A stretch of DNA of 32,212 bases from Clostridia bacterium (GTDB taxonomy: Bacteria > Bacillota > Clostridia > Oscillospirales > Acutalibacteraceae), in contig JAFQOJ010000028.1 in the NCBI GenBank assembly GCA_017403265.1, positions 1-32,212 of the forward strand. The letters run 5' to 3'. The notes beneath the pieces were generated by a model. That model worked only from the letters and a program-made list of their open reading frames with translations. It was not told where the DNA came from and did not search any database. This document shows, one piece after another, positions 7,046 to 15,165 of this stretch (within the stretch, counting starts at the first letter, position 1; each line of letters begins with the position of its first letter). Position numbers and translations under genes: made by a program.

Positions 7046-7483
7046 TTATGATATTTCAAATGTATTTGAAAGTAGGTGTTCTACTGCAATGCGGTAAGTG
7101 CCTTTTTCTAATGGTAAGTGAAAATATTTTTCAAGTTCGATTTGACGGGTTGAGGATTCATTTGGCGGCAAAATTAATGCAATAGAATTCCAAGCGTGTT
7201 CTTCTTTTGTTCCAACCCGTTGCCACTTACCGTCCACTAATTTTTGAAGTGTGAAACAGTGGCTATCGCCCGCAATAGCGTTTTCTTGGTCGCTAACATT
7301 TGTTATGGTATAGTGAATTACTGTATCATTGGAAGAATAATTTTCTTTTTCGGTTGTAATATTTAAATCGGTTGAAGAATGGTAATAATCTTCCTCAATA
7401 TCAAAAAGGGGATTTTTATTTTGAGCGCAAGATGTTAATAAAAGTAAAATTACAATAATAAAAACAGGCAATATTTTTTTCAA
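7046..7483 (-). CDS. Small lipoprotein with Ig-like domain
   Basis: A 145-aa predicted lipoprotein anchored outside the membrane. It has a basic N-terminus, a hydrophobic stretch (ILPVFIIVILLLL), and the lipobox LTSC with Cys19 as lipid site. The rest resembles the bacterial Ig-like domain found in many Clostridia lipoproteins, with beta strands such as VIHYTITNVS and a closing GTYRIAVEHLLSNTFEI. Function beyond this is unknown. The start is taken as TTG at 7483, since AGGAG (7496-7492) is 8 nt upstream and yields a normal MKKIL signal. The GTG at 7492 overlaps that SD. The gene is monocistronic with its own terminator. Confidence 0.75.
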   Translation of the reverse strand: MKKILPVFIIVILLLLTSCAQNKNPLFDIEEDYYHSSTDLNITTEKENYSSNDTVIHYTITNVSDQENAIAGDSHCFTLQKLVDGKWQRVGTKEEHAWNSIALILPPNESSTRQIELEKYFHLPLEKGTYRIAVEHLLSNTFEIS

Positions 7484-7582
7484 TTTTATCACTCCTATTA
7501 ATTGCTTTATTTTTTAAATTATACCATAATTTATTAGTATTTTCAAGGGGAATTTAAACTATCAAAAAACTTTATTTTTTTA

Positions 7583-7611
7583 TTTACAATTTATTTAAAA
7601 AATGGTATTAT
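7583..7611 (+). promoter_or_regulatory. Promoter of the ABC-2 (Gld-type) operon
   Basis: TTTACA (7583-7588), 17-bp spacer, TATTAT (7606-7611). About 43 bp lie between the -10 box and the SD-supported start of the ATPase gene. Confidence 0.75.
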
Positions 7612-7654
7612 ATATATGTTATACTTTTTTAAGAATACATTTGGAGGTTTAGAT

Positions 7655-8686
7655 ATGGTAGAGGTAAAAAACCTTACTAAAAAGTACGGAACCCACCTTG
7701 CTGTAAGTGATGTTAACTTTAACATTCAAAAAGGCGAGATTATAGGTTTCTTAGGTCCCAACGGTGCGGGTAAATCTACAATAATGAATATTTTAACTGG
7801 CTATTTATCGCTCACAAGCGGTGAGGTTAAAATAGACGGATTTGATATTATGGAAAACCCTGAAGAAGCCAAAAAGCGCATCGGTTATCTTCCTGAAATT
7901 CCACCCTTATACATAGATATGAAGGTTAGGGAGTACCTTAATTTTATTTTTGATTTAAAAAAGGTTAAGTTTCCTAAAAAAGCTCATATTGATGAAATTA
8001 TGAAGCTTATAAAAATTGACCATGTGGCTAACCGTCTTATTAAAAACCTTTCTAAAGGTTACCGTCAGCGTGTGGGCTTTGCGCAGGCGCTTATCGGCAA
8101 CCCCGATATACTTATTTTGGACGAGCCAACGGTTGGTTTGGACCCCAAGCAGATTATAGAAATAAGAAACCTGATTTCACGCCTTGGTAAAAACCATACC
8201 ATTATTCTTTCGTCACATATTTTGTCAGAGATTCAGGCAGTATGTAAGCGAGTAATTATAATAAACAAGGGTAGAATTATCGCAGACGATTTGCCTGAAA
8301 CCTTGTCGGACAAGCTGTCAAACGACCACGCTTTAGTTGCAAGAATTGAATGTAACGAAAGCGATATGCTTGAAGCCTTAAAAACTGTGCAGGGTGTAAA
8401 ATCGGTTATGTCGATGGGTTGCAAGGAAGGTGGAACATTTGACTTCCTTATAGAGCCTGAGGACAACACCGATATACGTAAGGCTGTATTTGAGCGTGTT
8501 GTTTCAAGGGGTAAGAGTATTTTATCACTTAACTCTAACAAACTATCTTTAGAGCAGGTATTCTTAAGACTTACCGAAGCCGAAACTTACGAAGAATCAA
8601 GAAAATTGTTGGGCTATGATGCAGAGCCTGAAACTGAAATTGAAATTCAAGCTGAAATTGAAGTTGAAGAGGAGGAGAATGAATAA
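7655..8686 (+). CDS. ABC transporter ATP-binding protein (GldA-like)
   Basis: A 343-aa cytoplasmic ATPase that would energise the membrane protein encoded next. It shows Walker A GPNGAGKST (34-42), signature LSKGYRQRV, Walker B ILILDEPTVGLDP and switch His in SSHIL, all in canonical order. A C-terminal extension ends in a Glu-rich tail (ETEIEIQAEIEVEEEENE) whose last codons overlap the SD of the next gene. The start is ATG 7655, with GGAGG 7 nt upstream. The longer frame from 7616 has no SD. It ends in TAATG, overlapping the permease start by one base, so translation is coupled. Operon content matches the Gld-type ABC-2 exporters also found in non-gliding bacteria; the substrate is unknown. 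Confidence 0.93.
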   Translation: MVEVKNLTKKYGTHLAVSDVNFNIQKGEIIGFLGPNGAGKSTIMNILTGYLSLTSGEVKIDGFDIMENPEEAKKRIGYLPEIPPLYIDMKVREYLNFIFDLKKVKFPKKAHIDEIMKLIKIDHVANRLIKNLSKGYRQRVGFAQALIGNPDILILDEPTVGLDPKQIIEIRNLISRLGKNHTIILSSHILSEIQAVCKRVIIINKGRIIADDLPETLSDKLSNDHALVARIECNESDMLEALKTVQGVKSVMSMGCKEGGTFDFLIEPEDNTDIRKAVFERVVSRGKSILSLNSNKLSLEQVFLRLTEAETYEESRKLLGYDAEPETEIEIQAEIEVEEEENE

Positions 8687-9387
8687 TGTTAGCAATTTTT
8701 AAAAGAGAATTTAAGTCTTATTTTTCTACTCCAATAGGCTATATTGTTTTGGCTGCATTTTATTTCTTCCTAGGTCTTAACTTCTGGGATATTTTTTCTT
8801 ACGGCGCACCGCAGGTTGAATATGTTATTTCCCAAATGCTTACGGTTGCGGTATTTTTACTTCCCATACTTACAATGCGTCTTATGAGTGAAGACCGTCG
8901 CCAAAAGGTTGACCAAGCCTTATTTACCGCCCCTGTAAAGCTTACAGCAGTGGTTTTGGGCAAATTCTTTGCAGCTTTTGCGGTTTATGCCATAGCCTTT
9001 GTACCTACAATAATTTTTGAAATTATTATTATGACCTATGTTACTGTAAATGTATTTACCTATCTCTATGCACTTTTAGGTATTTTGCTTTTAGGTAGCG
9101 CCTTAATTGCAATAGGTATGTTTATTTCCTGTCTTACAGAAAGCTCGGTTATATCGGCTATACTTACTTTGGTAATAAACCTTTTAACCCTTTATATGAC
9201 TTCGCTTTCTCAGATTATAACAATTGACTGGTTATCTAAGATATTTGAAAAAATGGCATTTATCAATATGTATGCAAACTTTGGGCAAGAATATTTTTCT
9301 TTACCCGATGTGTTTTACTTCTTAAGCATTACCGTGGCATTTTTATTCCTTTGTGTGCGTGCGCTTGAGAAGAGAAGATGGGCTTAA
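8686..9387 (+). CDS. ABC-2 type transporter permease (GldF-like)
   Basis: A 233-aa membrane protein with about six hydrophobic helices and the N-terminal LAIFKREFKSYFSTPIGYI typical of ABC-2 permeases. The first cytoplasmic loop MRLMSEDRRQKVDQALFTAPV is a family hallmark. It is expected to form the membrane channel for the preceding ATPase. GGAGGAG (8671-8677) is 8 nt before ATG, and start and previous stop share one base. The GldG-like gene follows after 15 bp. The transported substrate cannot be read from sequence. Confidence 0.93.
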   Translation: MLAIFKREFKSYFSTPIGYIVLAAFYFFLGLNFWDIFSYGAPQVEYVISQMLTVAVFLLPILTMRLMSEDRRQKVDQALFTAPVKLTAVVLGKFFAAFAVYAIAFVPTIIFEIIIMTYVTVNVFTYLYALLGILLLGSALIAIGMFISCLTESSVISAILTLVINLLTLYMTSLSQIITIDWLSKIFEKMAFINMYANFGQEYFSLPDVFYFLSITVAFLFLCVRALEKRRWA

Positions 9388-9402
9388 AGGGGGTATTTTA
9401 TA

Positions 9403-11034
9403 ATGCAAGATAAGAATTTTACAAATTCCGAAATTTTAAATGGCGAAGAGATTAAGGAAAAACGCAAATTTAACTTTAAATTACCCGATTTTAAAAACAA
9501 GGCGGTTTTTAAACGCGGTGGATATGCAATTGTAATTACTGCAGTAGTTTTAATAGGTATTATTGCATTTAACATACTTCTTTCGGCTTTGTCAAACCGA
9601 TTTATGCTTGTGTATGATATGACTGCCGATAAGGTAAACTCTATCAGCGAAGATAATATCAAGTTTATTAAGAACATTGACAAGGAAGTTAAATTAACTG
9701 TTTGCGCTAAGCAAGAGGAATATAGCAATTATATGGGCTATTACGCACAGGAATATAATGTTAACGATAATTCCGGTGCGTATACCGATTATTATGAGCA
9801 AACAATGAGCCTTATTGAAAAATATAACAACTATAACAGTAAAATCAAAGTAGAGTTTAACGATACTCAGGATTCATCTTTTTCTGAAATTTTGTCTAAG
9901 TATTCTAACGAAGAACTTCATTACGGCGATATTATTGTAAGCTGTGAATTTGACGGTGCTGAGCGTTATAAAATTGTAGGCTATCAGGATATATACAAAT
10001 TATACGAAGATACATCTATGCAGCAGTATTACGGTTATACTACCGTTGCTGTGGAAGGTAATAATATAGAAACCGCCCTTACTAGTGCGATTGCTTATGT
10101 TGTAAACGATGAGCAAAAGAAGGTTGCTTTTTTAACAGGACACTCTAAGGAAGATTTTTCAGCAAGCTACCGCGAGCTTTTAGAAACCAACAACTATATT
10201 GTTGATGTTATAGATGATACAATTGTAAACGAAATTTCTAATGAATATGATGCAATCTTTTTAGTAGCACCTAACAGAGATTTTATAGAAGACGAGCTTA
10301 AGTGTATTACTGATTATCTAGATAACGGCGAAAAATACGGCAAGGGCTTTGTATTTGTAGCAGATGCTACAGCACCTTATTTGGATAATTTCTATGGTTT
10401 CCTTGAAGAATGGGGAATAGAAGTTGGAGACGGCGTTTTGTTTGAAACCGATTCTAACTACCACTTAGAAGGTAAACCTACTCTTATGGGTACTTTCCCG
10501 ACAAGTGATGATGATATTATAAACGGTATGAATTACTGTATTACAAGCTCTAACACACCTTTAAGCCCTGCATTTAATGAAGAAGGCGATAAAAAGGTTA
10601 CCACCTTTTACACAACAAGTCCGTCGGTTGTAGCAGCACCTAAGGGTACTTCTAATTCTTGGAACGGCGCGGACGAATATGAAAAGGGTTCTTATGCTTC
10701 TGTTATTCAGTCTCAAAGGTCTGCTTATGACAGTAACAGCAATCTGATCAAGAATAATGTAATTGCGCTTTCTAGCGTGGACTTTATTTCTTCAGATCTT
10801 GCTGAATATGAACAAACAAGCAACAAGAATATGTCTTTTGCAGTTGCAGAGCGTGCAGTTTTGGCAGAAGATACAGGTATATCCTTTGTCACTAAAACTA
10901 TAACAGAAGAAAGCTTTGCTGCATCTGTTACAGAAACTGCTGCTGATACTGTTAGATGGATATTTATGATATTACTTCCCATAGCCTGCATTGTTACGGG
11001 AATAGTTGTATACATTAGGAGAAGAAATGCTTAA
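9403..11034 (+). CDS. GldG-family ABC transporter auxiliary protein
   Basis: A 543-aa protein with a cytoplasmic N-terminus, one helix (about 37-62), a large extracytoplasmic domain and a C-terminal helix (about 515-537) followed by RRRNA. The large domain has the GldG/IntG-like pattern of these ABC-2 auxiliary proteins, including KVAFLTGHSKEDFSASYRELL, DAIFLVAPNRDF and a stretch around GVLFETDSNYHL. It probably works outside the membrane with the permease and the DUF4340 protein that follows. AAAGGGGG is 9 nt before the ATG. The end overlaps the next start by one base. Its molecular role is unknown even in the better-known gliding systems. Confidence 0.88.
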   Translation: MQDKNFTNSEILNGEEIKEKRKFNFKLPDFKNKAVFKRGGYAIVITAVVLIGIIAFNILLSALSNRFMLVYDMTADKVNSISEDNIKFIKNIDKEVKLTVCAKQEEYSNYMGYYAQEYNVNDNSGAYTDYYEQTMSLIEKYNNYNSKIKVEFNDTQDSSFSEILSKYSNEELHYGDIIVSCEFDGAERYKIVGYQDIYKLYEDTSMQQYYGYTTVAVEGNNIETALTSAIAYVVNDEQKKVAFLTGHSKEDFSASYRELLETNNYIVDVIDDTIVNEISNEYDAIFLVAPNRDFIEDELKCITDYLDNGEKYGKGFVFVADATAPYLDNFYGFLEEWGIEVGDGVLFETDSNYHLEGKPTLMGTFPTSDDDIINGMNYCITSSNTPLSPAFNEEGDKKVTTFYTTSPSVVAAPKGTSNSWNGADEYEKGSYASVIQSQRSAYDSNSNLIKNNVIALSSVDFISSDLAEYEQTSNKNMSFAVAERAVLAEDTGISFVTKTITEESFAASVTETAADTVRWIFMILLPIACIVTGIVVYIRRRNA

Positions 11035-12593
11035 TGGATAATTTACCTAATAACGAAAACAAAATAGAAAACGAAGAACTTTCTACCGTCTTTTCTGACC
11101 CTACTGCGCATACCGAAAAGAAGAAAGTCAAAAACAGCAAACGCTCTTTAAAGGCTTTATCGCTGTTGTTGGTTGTTGCAATTCTTATATGCGGCACTGT
11201 TGCCGTAATAAAGCTTATTCCCGAAAAGGAAGAAAAAATAACAGGCGACAGTGAAATTACGGTTTTGGATTATGAAGATTCTGATATTAAAGAAATTACC
11301 GTAAAAAACAAAAACGGCAGTTTTAATATCTATTCTAAATTAGTTGAAACCGAGGATGAGGCTACGGGTGAAGCTCTTAGTGAAACTTTTTGGTATTTAA
11401 AGGGCTACGATAAAGAAATGACTTCAAGTGATGCCTTACAGAGTATTGTTTATAATGCTGTGAATATGGAGGCTATACGCGAAATTACTTCAAGAACCGA
11501 TAAGGACTGCGGTTTAGATAAGCCTGCAGTTACCGTTAAGGTTACAGATAACGATGGTGAAACCTTTACATTAACGGTTGGAGATAAATCGCCTGACAGC
11601 GCTGGTGTGTATGTAAGAACTTCTAAAGATGATAAGATTTATCTTGTAGGTGATATGCTTGATGAATCGCTTACATTTACTGAATTTGATGTTGCTTCTA
11701 CTGAATCTCAAAAACCGATAACACTTGACGATAAGTATAAATCCTATATTGAAAACGGTGTTGTTTCAAAGGTCGATAGCATTACTATATCGGGTAAAAA
11801 CTTCCCTCAAGATATAGAGCTTAAAATGAATGAATCGGATCTTGGCGGATATGTACCCTTCTATGTATCAAAGCCTGTTAAGAGAAATGCTGAGAACGGA
11901 AGCCAAATGCTAGCACTTTTTTCTCAAGGGTTTGATGTAATAGGTGCATATTCTTACGATATAAAACCTGAAACAATAGAAAATTTAGGTTTTAATAAGC
12001 CTGATTTTTCGGTTAGCGCAAGGTTTGAAGATTTCGTTTACACCTACAAGTTTAAGAAGCAAAGCGACGGTAACTATGCTGTAATTGGTAATGATAGCAA
12101 AAATGTTAAGAAGATTGATGCTGAGAATTTTGGCTTTTTAAGCTACACCACAACCGATTTTTACAGTAAAACTATATTTATAACACCGATTAACGATGTG
12201 AAAAATTTAAAAATCGAAACAAAAGACGGTAGTTATGATTTCAGTATTGCCCTTAAGGAAGACGGAGATTCGGTTAATACCTATATAATCGAATGTGACG
12301 GTAAAACCTATAATTCCACCTACTTCCAATCCTACTATGCATTTTTGAGCGCTTTGCAGTGTATGGATTTTGAGGTGGAAAACACTACACAAAAACCCGA
12401 GCTTAAAATGACCTTTGTGTATGAAGATAAAAATAAAGAGCCTACGGTTATTGAGTATAAAAAAATTAACGCTACAAGGTATCAGTATGAAATAGACGGT
12501 GTAGCTATGGGTAGAATAGGCTCTTCAAGCTATAATAAAATACACAAAAACCTTGAACGCCTTTTAGCAGGTAAGCAGATTATAGTTAACTAA
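11034..12593 (+). CDS. DUF4340 domain-containing membrane-anchored protein
   Basis: A 519-aa protein with an acidic cytoplasmic N-terminus, a basic KKKVKNSKRSLK patch, one helix (about 42-64) and a large outer domain. The domain has the repeated pattern of the DUF4340 family: FNIYSKL, a segment WYLKGYDKEMTSSDALQ, EITSRTDKDCGLDKPAVTV, and LTVGDKSPDSAGVYVRTS. It is the usual fourth partner of Gld-type ABC-2 operons. ATG overlaps the previous stop (TAATG), with AGGAG 12 nt upstream. A strong bidirectional terminator closes the operon. The specific function is unknown. Confidence 0.87.
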   Translation: MDNLPNNENKIENEELSTVFSDPTAHTEKKKVKNSKRSLKALSLLLVVAILICGTVAVIKLIPEKEEKITGDSEITVLDYEDSDIKEITVKNKNGSFNIYSKLVETEDEATGEALSETFWYLKGYDKEMTSSDALQSIVYNAVNMEAIREITSRTDKDCGLDKPAVTVKVTDNDGETFTLTVGDKSPDSAGVYVRTSKDDKIYLVGDMLDESLTFTEFDVASTESQKPITLDDKYKSYIENGVVSKVDSITISGKNFPQDIELKMNESDLGGYVPFYVSKPVKRNAENGSQMLALFSQGFDVIGAYSYDIKPETIENLGFNKPDFSVSARFEDFVYTYKFKKQSDGNYAVIGNDSKNVKKIDAENFGFLSYTTTDFYSKTIFITPINDVKNLKIETKDGSYDFSIALKEDGDSVNTYIIECDGKTYNSTYFQSYYAFLSALQCMDFEVENTTQKPELKMTFVYEDKNKEPTVIEYKKINATRYQYEIDGVAMGRIGSSSYNKIHKNLERLLAGKQIIVN

Positions 12594-12612
12594 TTAAAAA
12601 TTAAAGTTATGT

Positions 12613-12659
12613 AAAAACACCGCGGATTTAAAAAATTTAAAAAAATCTGCGGTGTTTTT
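12613..12659. terminator. Bidirectional terminator between convergent genes
   Basis: A 17-bp near-perfect inverted repeat (AAAAACACCGCGGATTT paired with AAATCTGCGGTGTTTTT) with an A/T loop has a T run on each strand. It serves the Gld-type operon on the plus strand and the ABC exporter on the minus strand. Confidence 0.92.
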
Positions 12660-12662
12660 ATA

Positions 12663-14282
12663 CTATTTAATTTCTATTATATTGTCGCAAAAATCAATAC
12701 TTGTTTTTCGGTGGGTTACTAATATTACGGTTTTATTGTTAAGCTCTTTGATATTTGAAAGAAGCGAAAGCTCGGTTTCTTTATCAAGTGCGCTTGTAGC
12801 TTCGTCTAATAAAAGTACGGGTGTATCGGCTAAGAGTGCGCGTGCGATTGCCAGGCGTTGTATCTGGCCTTCGGACAAACCGCCGCCGCGTTCGGTGAGT
12901 AAAGTGTCGTAGCCGTCTTCTAATGAAGCAATATAATCGTGAATTTTAGCGGTTTTGCATGCTTTTATAATCTCGCTTAAAGGTATATCGGGATTGTAAA
13001 GTGTAAGGTTATCACGAATACTGCCCGATAAAATCATATTGCCTTGCGGAACAAATGCAAAAAGCGGTCGTGTAGCGGCGCTTACATTTGTTTCGCCGTT
13101 TATTTTAATATCTCCGCCTTTAGTGTTGTAAAGACCTAAAATCAGCTTAAACAGGGTGCTTTTGCCTATACCCGAAGTACCGACAATAGCGGTCATACTG
13201 CCTTTTTCTATTTTGAAACTAAAGTCTTTTAAAACAGGCGTATCATCGTAGTAAAAGGTTATATTTTCACCGACAATACTTTGAAAATCTGGTATTTTTT
13301 CGGTATGTGTTGTGGCTTCGTTGTCTAACTCTTCTAATTCTATAAGCCGTTCGGCAGAAGCAATAGCAGCATAGTATTTTGGCAAAATGCCCGAAATATT
13401 TTGAAGCGGGGCACGAAGCTGAGAAATAAGCTGTAAAAATGCCATCAAAACACCGAAAGATATATTTCCGTTTTTTATTTCTATAGCGCCCCAAATTAAA
13501 ACTGCATAATATCCTAATGAGAAGAAAGAATAAATACTTATATTAGTAATTACAGTTAGTACGGCGCGTTTAATCCTAAAGCGGTAGTTATCGTTCATAT
13601 ACCGTTTTAAGCGGTTTTTAAAGGGTGCTTCGCTTTTAAAGGTTTTTAAAATTATGCTATTTTCAAAGCATTCTTGTAAAAACGAGCGTGTAACACCTTC
13701 GGTGCGAGCATATTCTTTATGTAGGTATTTATACTTTTTACTTATAATTCTACCTATGGCAGGAAGTATAATACCAAAAAGCAAAACTAAAAGTGCGATT
13801 CGCCATTCGAGTATCATTAGCGCTATCGTACCGCCTATGATTTTGCTTAGTATTGAGCATAAATCAGGAATAAGGGATACAGTATTAGCAACCACAACAT
13901 CAACGTCTGTGGTAAATCGGTTTAAAATATCGCCCGAGTGGTAGTTTCTGGTGTCAGAATATTTTTTACGGTTTAAGACCGTAAAAAGTCTTTCTCTGAG
14001 TTCAATTGTGTATTTGCCCAAAACAGATGTTTTAAGCAAAGACAACACTGTAGAAAGCACAACCTGTAAAATTATAATTACCGCAAAAGCAATTATGTAA
14101 TAGGTAAAGCTTCCGCTTCTGTCATTGGTTGCCAACTCTAACACATTTTTTGAAAGAAATGCTAAAGCTATATATAAAAGCGAAATTGCAACAGAAGATA
14201 AACTGACAATGGCGATTTTAGGTGTGAATTTTTTATAACTTTTATAAATCCACGAAAGGACCTTGGTATTTTGTTCTTTCAT
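12663..14282 (-). CDS. ABC exporter, fused permease and ATPase
   Basis: A 539-aa half-transporter expected to dimerise in the membrane and export a peptide, lipid or drug. The first ~300 residues hold about six helices, including the TTDVDVVVANTVSLIPDL coupling region typical of type IV ABC exporters. The ATPase part has Walker A GTSGIGKST, signature LSEGQIQRLAIARAL (LSEGQ rather than LSGGQ), Walker B VLLLDEATSALD and switch His in LVTHR. There is no N-terminal C39 peptidase, so it cannot trim a leader itself. It starts inside the stop of the PqqD-like gene (TAATG) without an SD of its own, so it is translationally coupled. Pairing with a PqqD-like protein suggests export of a modified peptide, but no precursor is visible. 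Confidence 0.92.
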   Translation of the reverse strand: MKEQNTKVLSWIYKSYKKFTPKIAIVSLSSVAISLLYIALAFLSKNVLELATNDRSGSFTYYIIAFAVIIILQVVLSTVLSLLKTSVLGKYTIELRERLFTVLNRKKYSDTRNYHSGDILNRFTTDVDVVVANTVSLIPDLCSILSKIIGGTIALMILEWRIALLVLLFGIILPAIGRIISKKYKYLHKEYARTEGVTRSFLQECFENSIILKTFKSEAPFKNRLKRYMNDNYRFRIKRAVLTVITNISIYSFFSLGYYAVLIWGAIEIKNGNISFGVLMAFLQLISQLRAPLQNISGILPKYYAAIASAERLIELEELDNEATTHTEKIPDFQSIVGENITFYYDDTPVLKDFSFKIEKGSMTAIVGTSGIGKSTLFKLILGLYNTKGGDIKINGETNVSAATRPLFAFVPQGNMILSGSIRDNLTLYNPDIPLSEIIKACKTAKIHDYIASLEDGYDTLLTERGGGLSEGQIQRLAIARALLADTPVLLLDEATSALDKETELSLLSNIKELNNKTVILVTHRKTSIDFCDNIIEIK

Positions 14283-14539
14283 TATTCTAAAATTCCGTTT
14301 TCTTTACATTTTTTAATAAAGGTGTCTATTTCACCTAAGCCTAAGACAGTTGAAATAGGAAAAATGGCGAGCAGACGGTTTAAAAGCTCGGTGCTTGTAA
14401 GGTTTTCCTTTTCAATACAGTTCCACAAAAAGACCGAATATTTGTTTAAATTAAAGGATTTTATCTCACTGCCATCAGGCGCTAATACTGTGAAATAGTC
14501 CTCTTTTTCTACAAGTGTATAACCGTTTTTAAGCTTCAT
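14282..14539 (-). CDS. PqqD-like peptide-binding protein (RRE domain)
   Basis: An 85-aa PqqD-family protein. It has the N-terminal beta strands (LKNGYTLVEKEDYFTVLAPDG), an acidic/hydrophobic stretch with SFNLNKYSVFLWNCIE matching the conserved LNxxxxxxWxxL-type helix, and a C-terminal helical part ending KKCKENGILE. Such RiPP recognition elements hold the leader of a precursor peptide and present it to a modifying enzyme. No radical SAM enzyme, cyclase or precursor gene is present nearby; only the exporter downstream shares the transcript. GAGGTG precedes ATG by about 7 nt. Its promoter shares a -35 box with the divergent gene. The client peptide may be encoded elsewhere. Confidence 0.8.
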   Translation of the reverse strand: MKLKNGYTLVEKEDYFTVLAPDGSEIKSFNLNKYSVFLWNCIEKENLTSTELLNRLLAIFPISTVLGLGEIDTFIKKCKENGILE

Positions 14540-14559
14540 TTTAACACCTCACTTAATTT

Positions 14560-14611
14560 ATTATATACTAAAATATTTTTTATTGCAAGTAGGAGTACTT
14601 TGTTGTATAAT
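14560..14611. promoter_or_regulatory. Divergent promoters sharing one -35 hexamer
   Basis: TTGCAA (14583-14588) is its own reverse complement. On the minus strand a 17-bp spacer leads to TATAAT (14565-14560), serving the pqqD-like gene. On the plus strand a 17-bp spacer leads to TATAAT (14606-14611), serving the DUF6106-like gene. The arrangement is exactly symmetric, so only one polymerase should bind at a time. Confidence 0.8.
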
Positions 14612-14643
14612 AAATATATAAATTTTAGCATTGGAGTAAATAT

Positions 14644-15153
14644 ATGGATACTTTTTTCGAGCAAATAGTTTCAATTAGAAAAAGCGGTAAAAAAATAGCG
14701 GCAGTTATTGCCATTTGGCTTTTGGCAGTATTGCTTTGCGGCATGGTGTTTCTTTTATCGGGTATATTAGGCGGTCTTATGTTTTTGCTGATTGCGGGTA
14801 TACTTTACGGTGCTTATAAGCTTTCGGGCACTTTGAATGTTGAATATGAGTATATTATAACTAACGGCACTATGGATGTTGATAAAATTGTGAATAAGCA
14901 AAGCCGTCAACGTATTTTAAGCTTTGATATTTCAAAAACTACAAGAATGGAATCCTATAATGACGGGCTACTTGCAGGTGCGGATTCTAAGAATATTGTT
15001 ATAGCTTGCAATCGAACCGACCCGAATGCATATCTTTTGGTATATGAGAAAAACGGTAAGCAAATGAATCTTGTTTTCAGTCCGAATGAAAAAATGCAAT
15101 CGGTAGTGGCTAAGTATTTGCCTAAATTTATATCTAACAGTTTATTTAAGTAA
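14644..15153 (+). CDS. DUF6106-like membrane protein
   Basis: A 169-aa protein with two adjacent helices (about 18-60) and a C-terminal cytoplasmic domain. The pattern LNVEYEYIITNGTMDVDKIVNKQSRQRIL matches my recollection of the DUF6106 family of Clostridia, and resembles the membrane-proximal part of PH-like bacterial domains. It has no known function. GGAG lies 9 nt before ATG. It is the first gene of a two-gene unit, with 12 bp to the NAD(P)H-hydrate enzyme, and is driven by the plus-strand member of the shared-hexamer promoter. Confidence 0.7.
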   Translation: MDTFFEQIVSIRKSGKKIAAVIAIWLLAVLLCGMVFLLSGILGGLMFLLIAGILYGAYKLSGTLNVEYEYIITNGTMDVDKIVNKQSRQRILSFDISKTTRMESYNDGLLAGADSKNIVIACNRTDPNAYLLVYEKNGKQMNLVFSPNEKMQSVVAKYLPKFISNSLFK

Positions 15154-15165
15154 GGTGTGTGCCGT

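Noticed and set aside
12652-12912. Plus-strand frame of 86 aa opposite the ABC exporter
   Set aside because: It lies entirely antisense to conserved ATPase motifs, with no SD, like the other opposite-strand frames inside copA, the MATE gene and the oxidoreductase.
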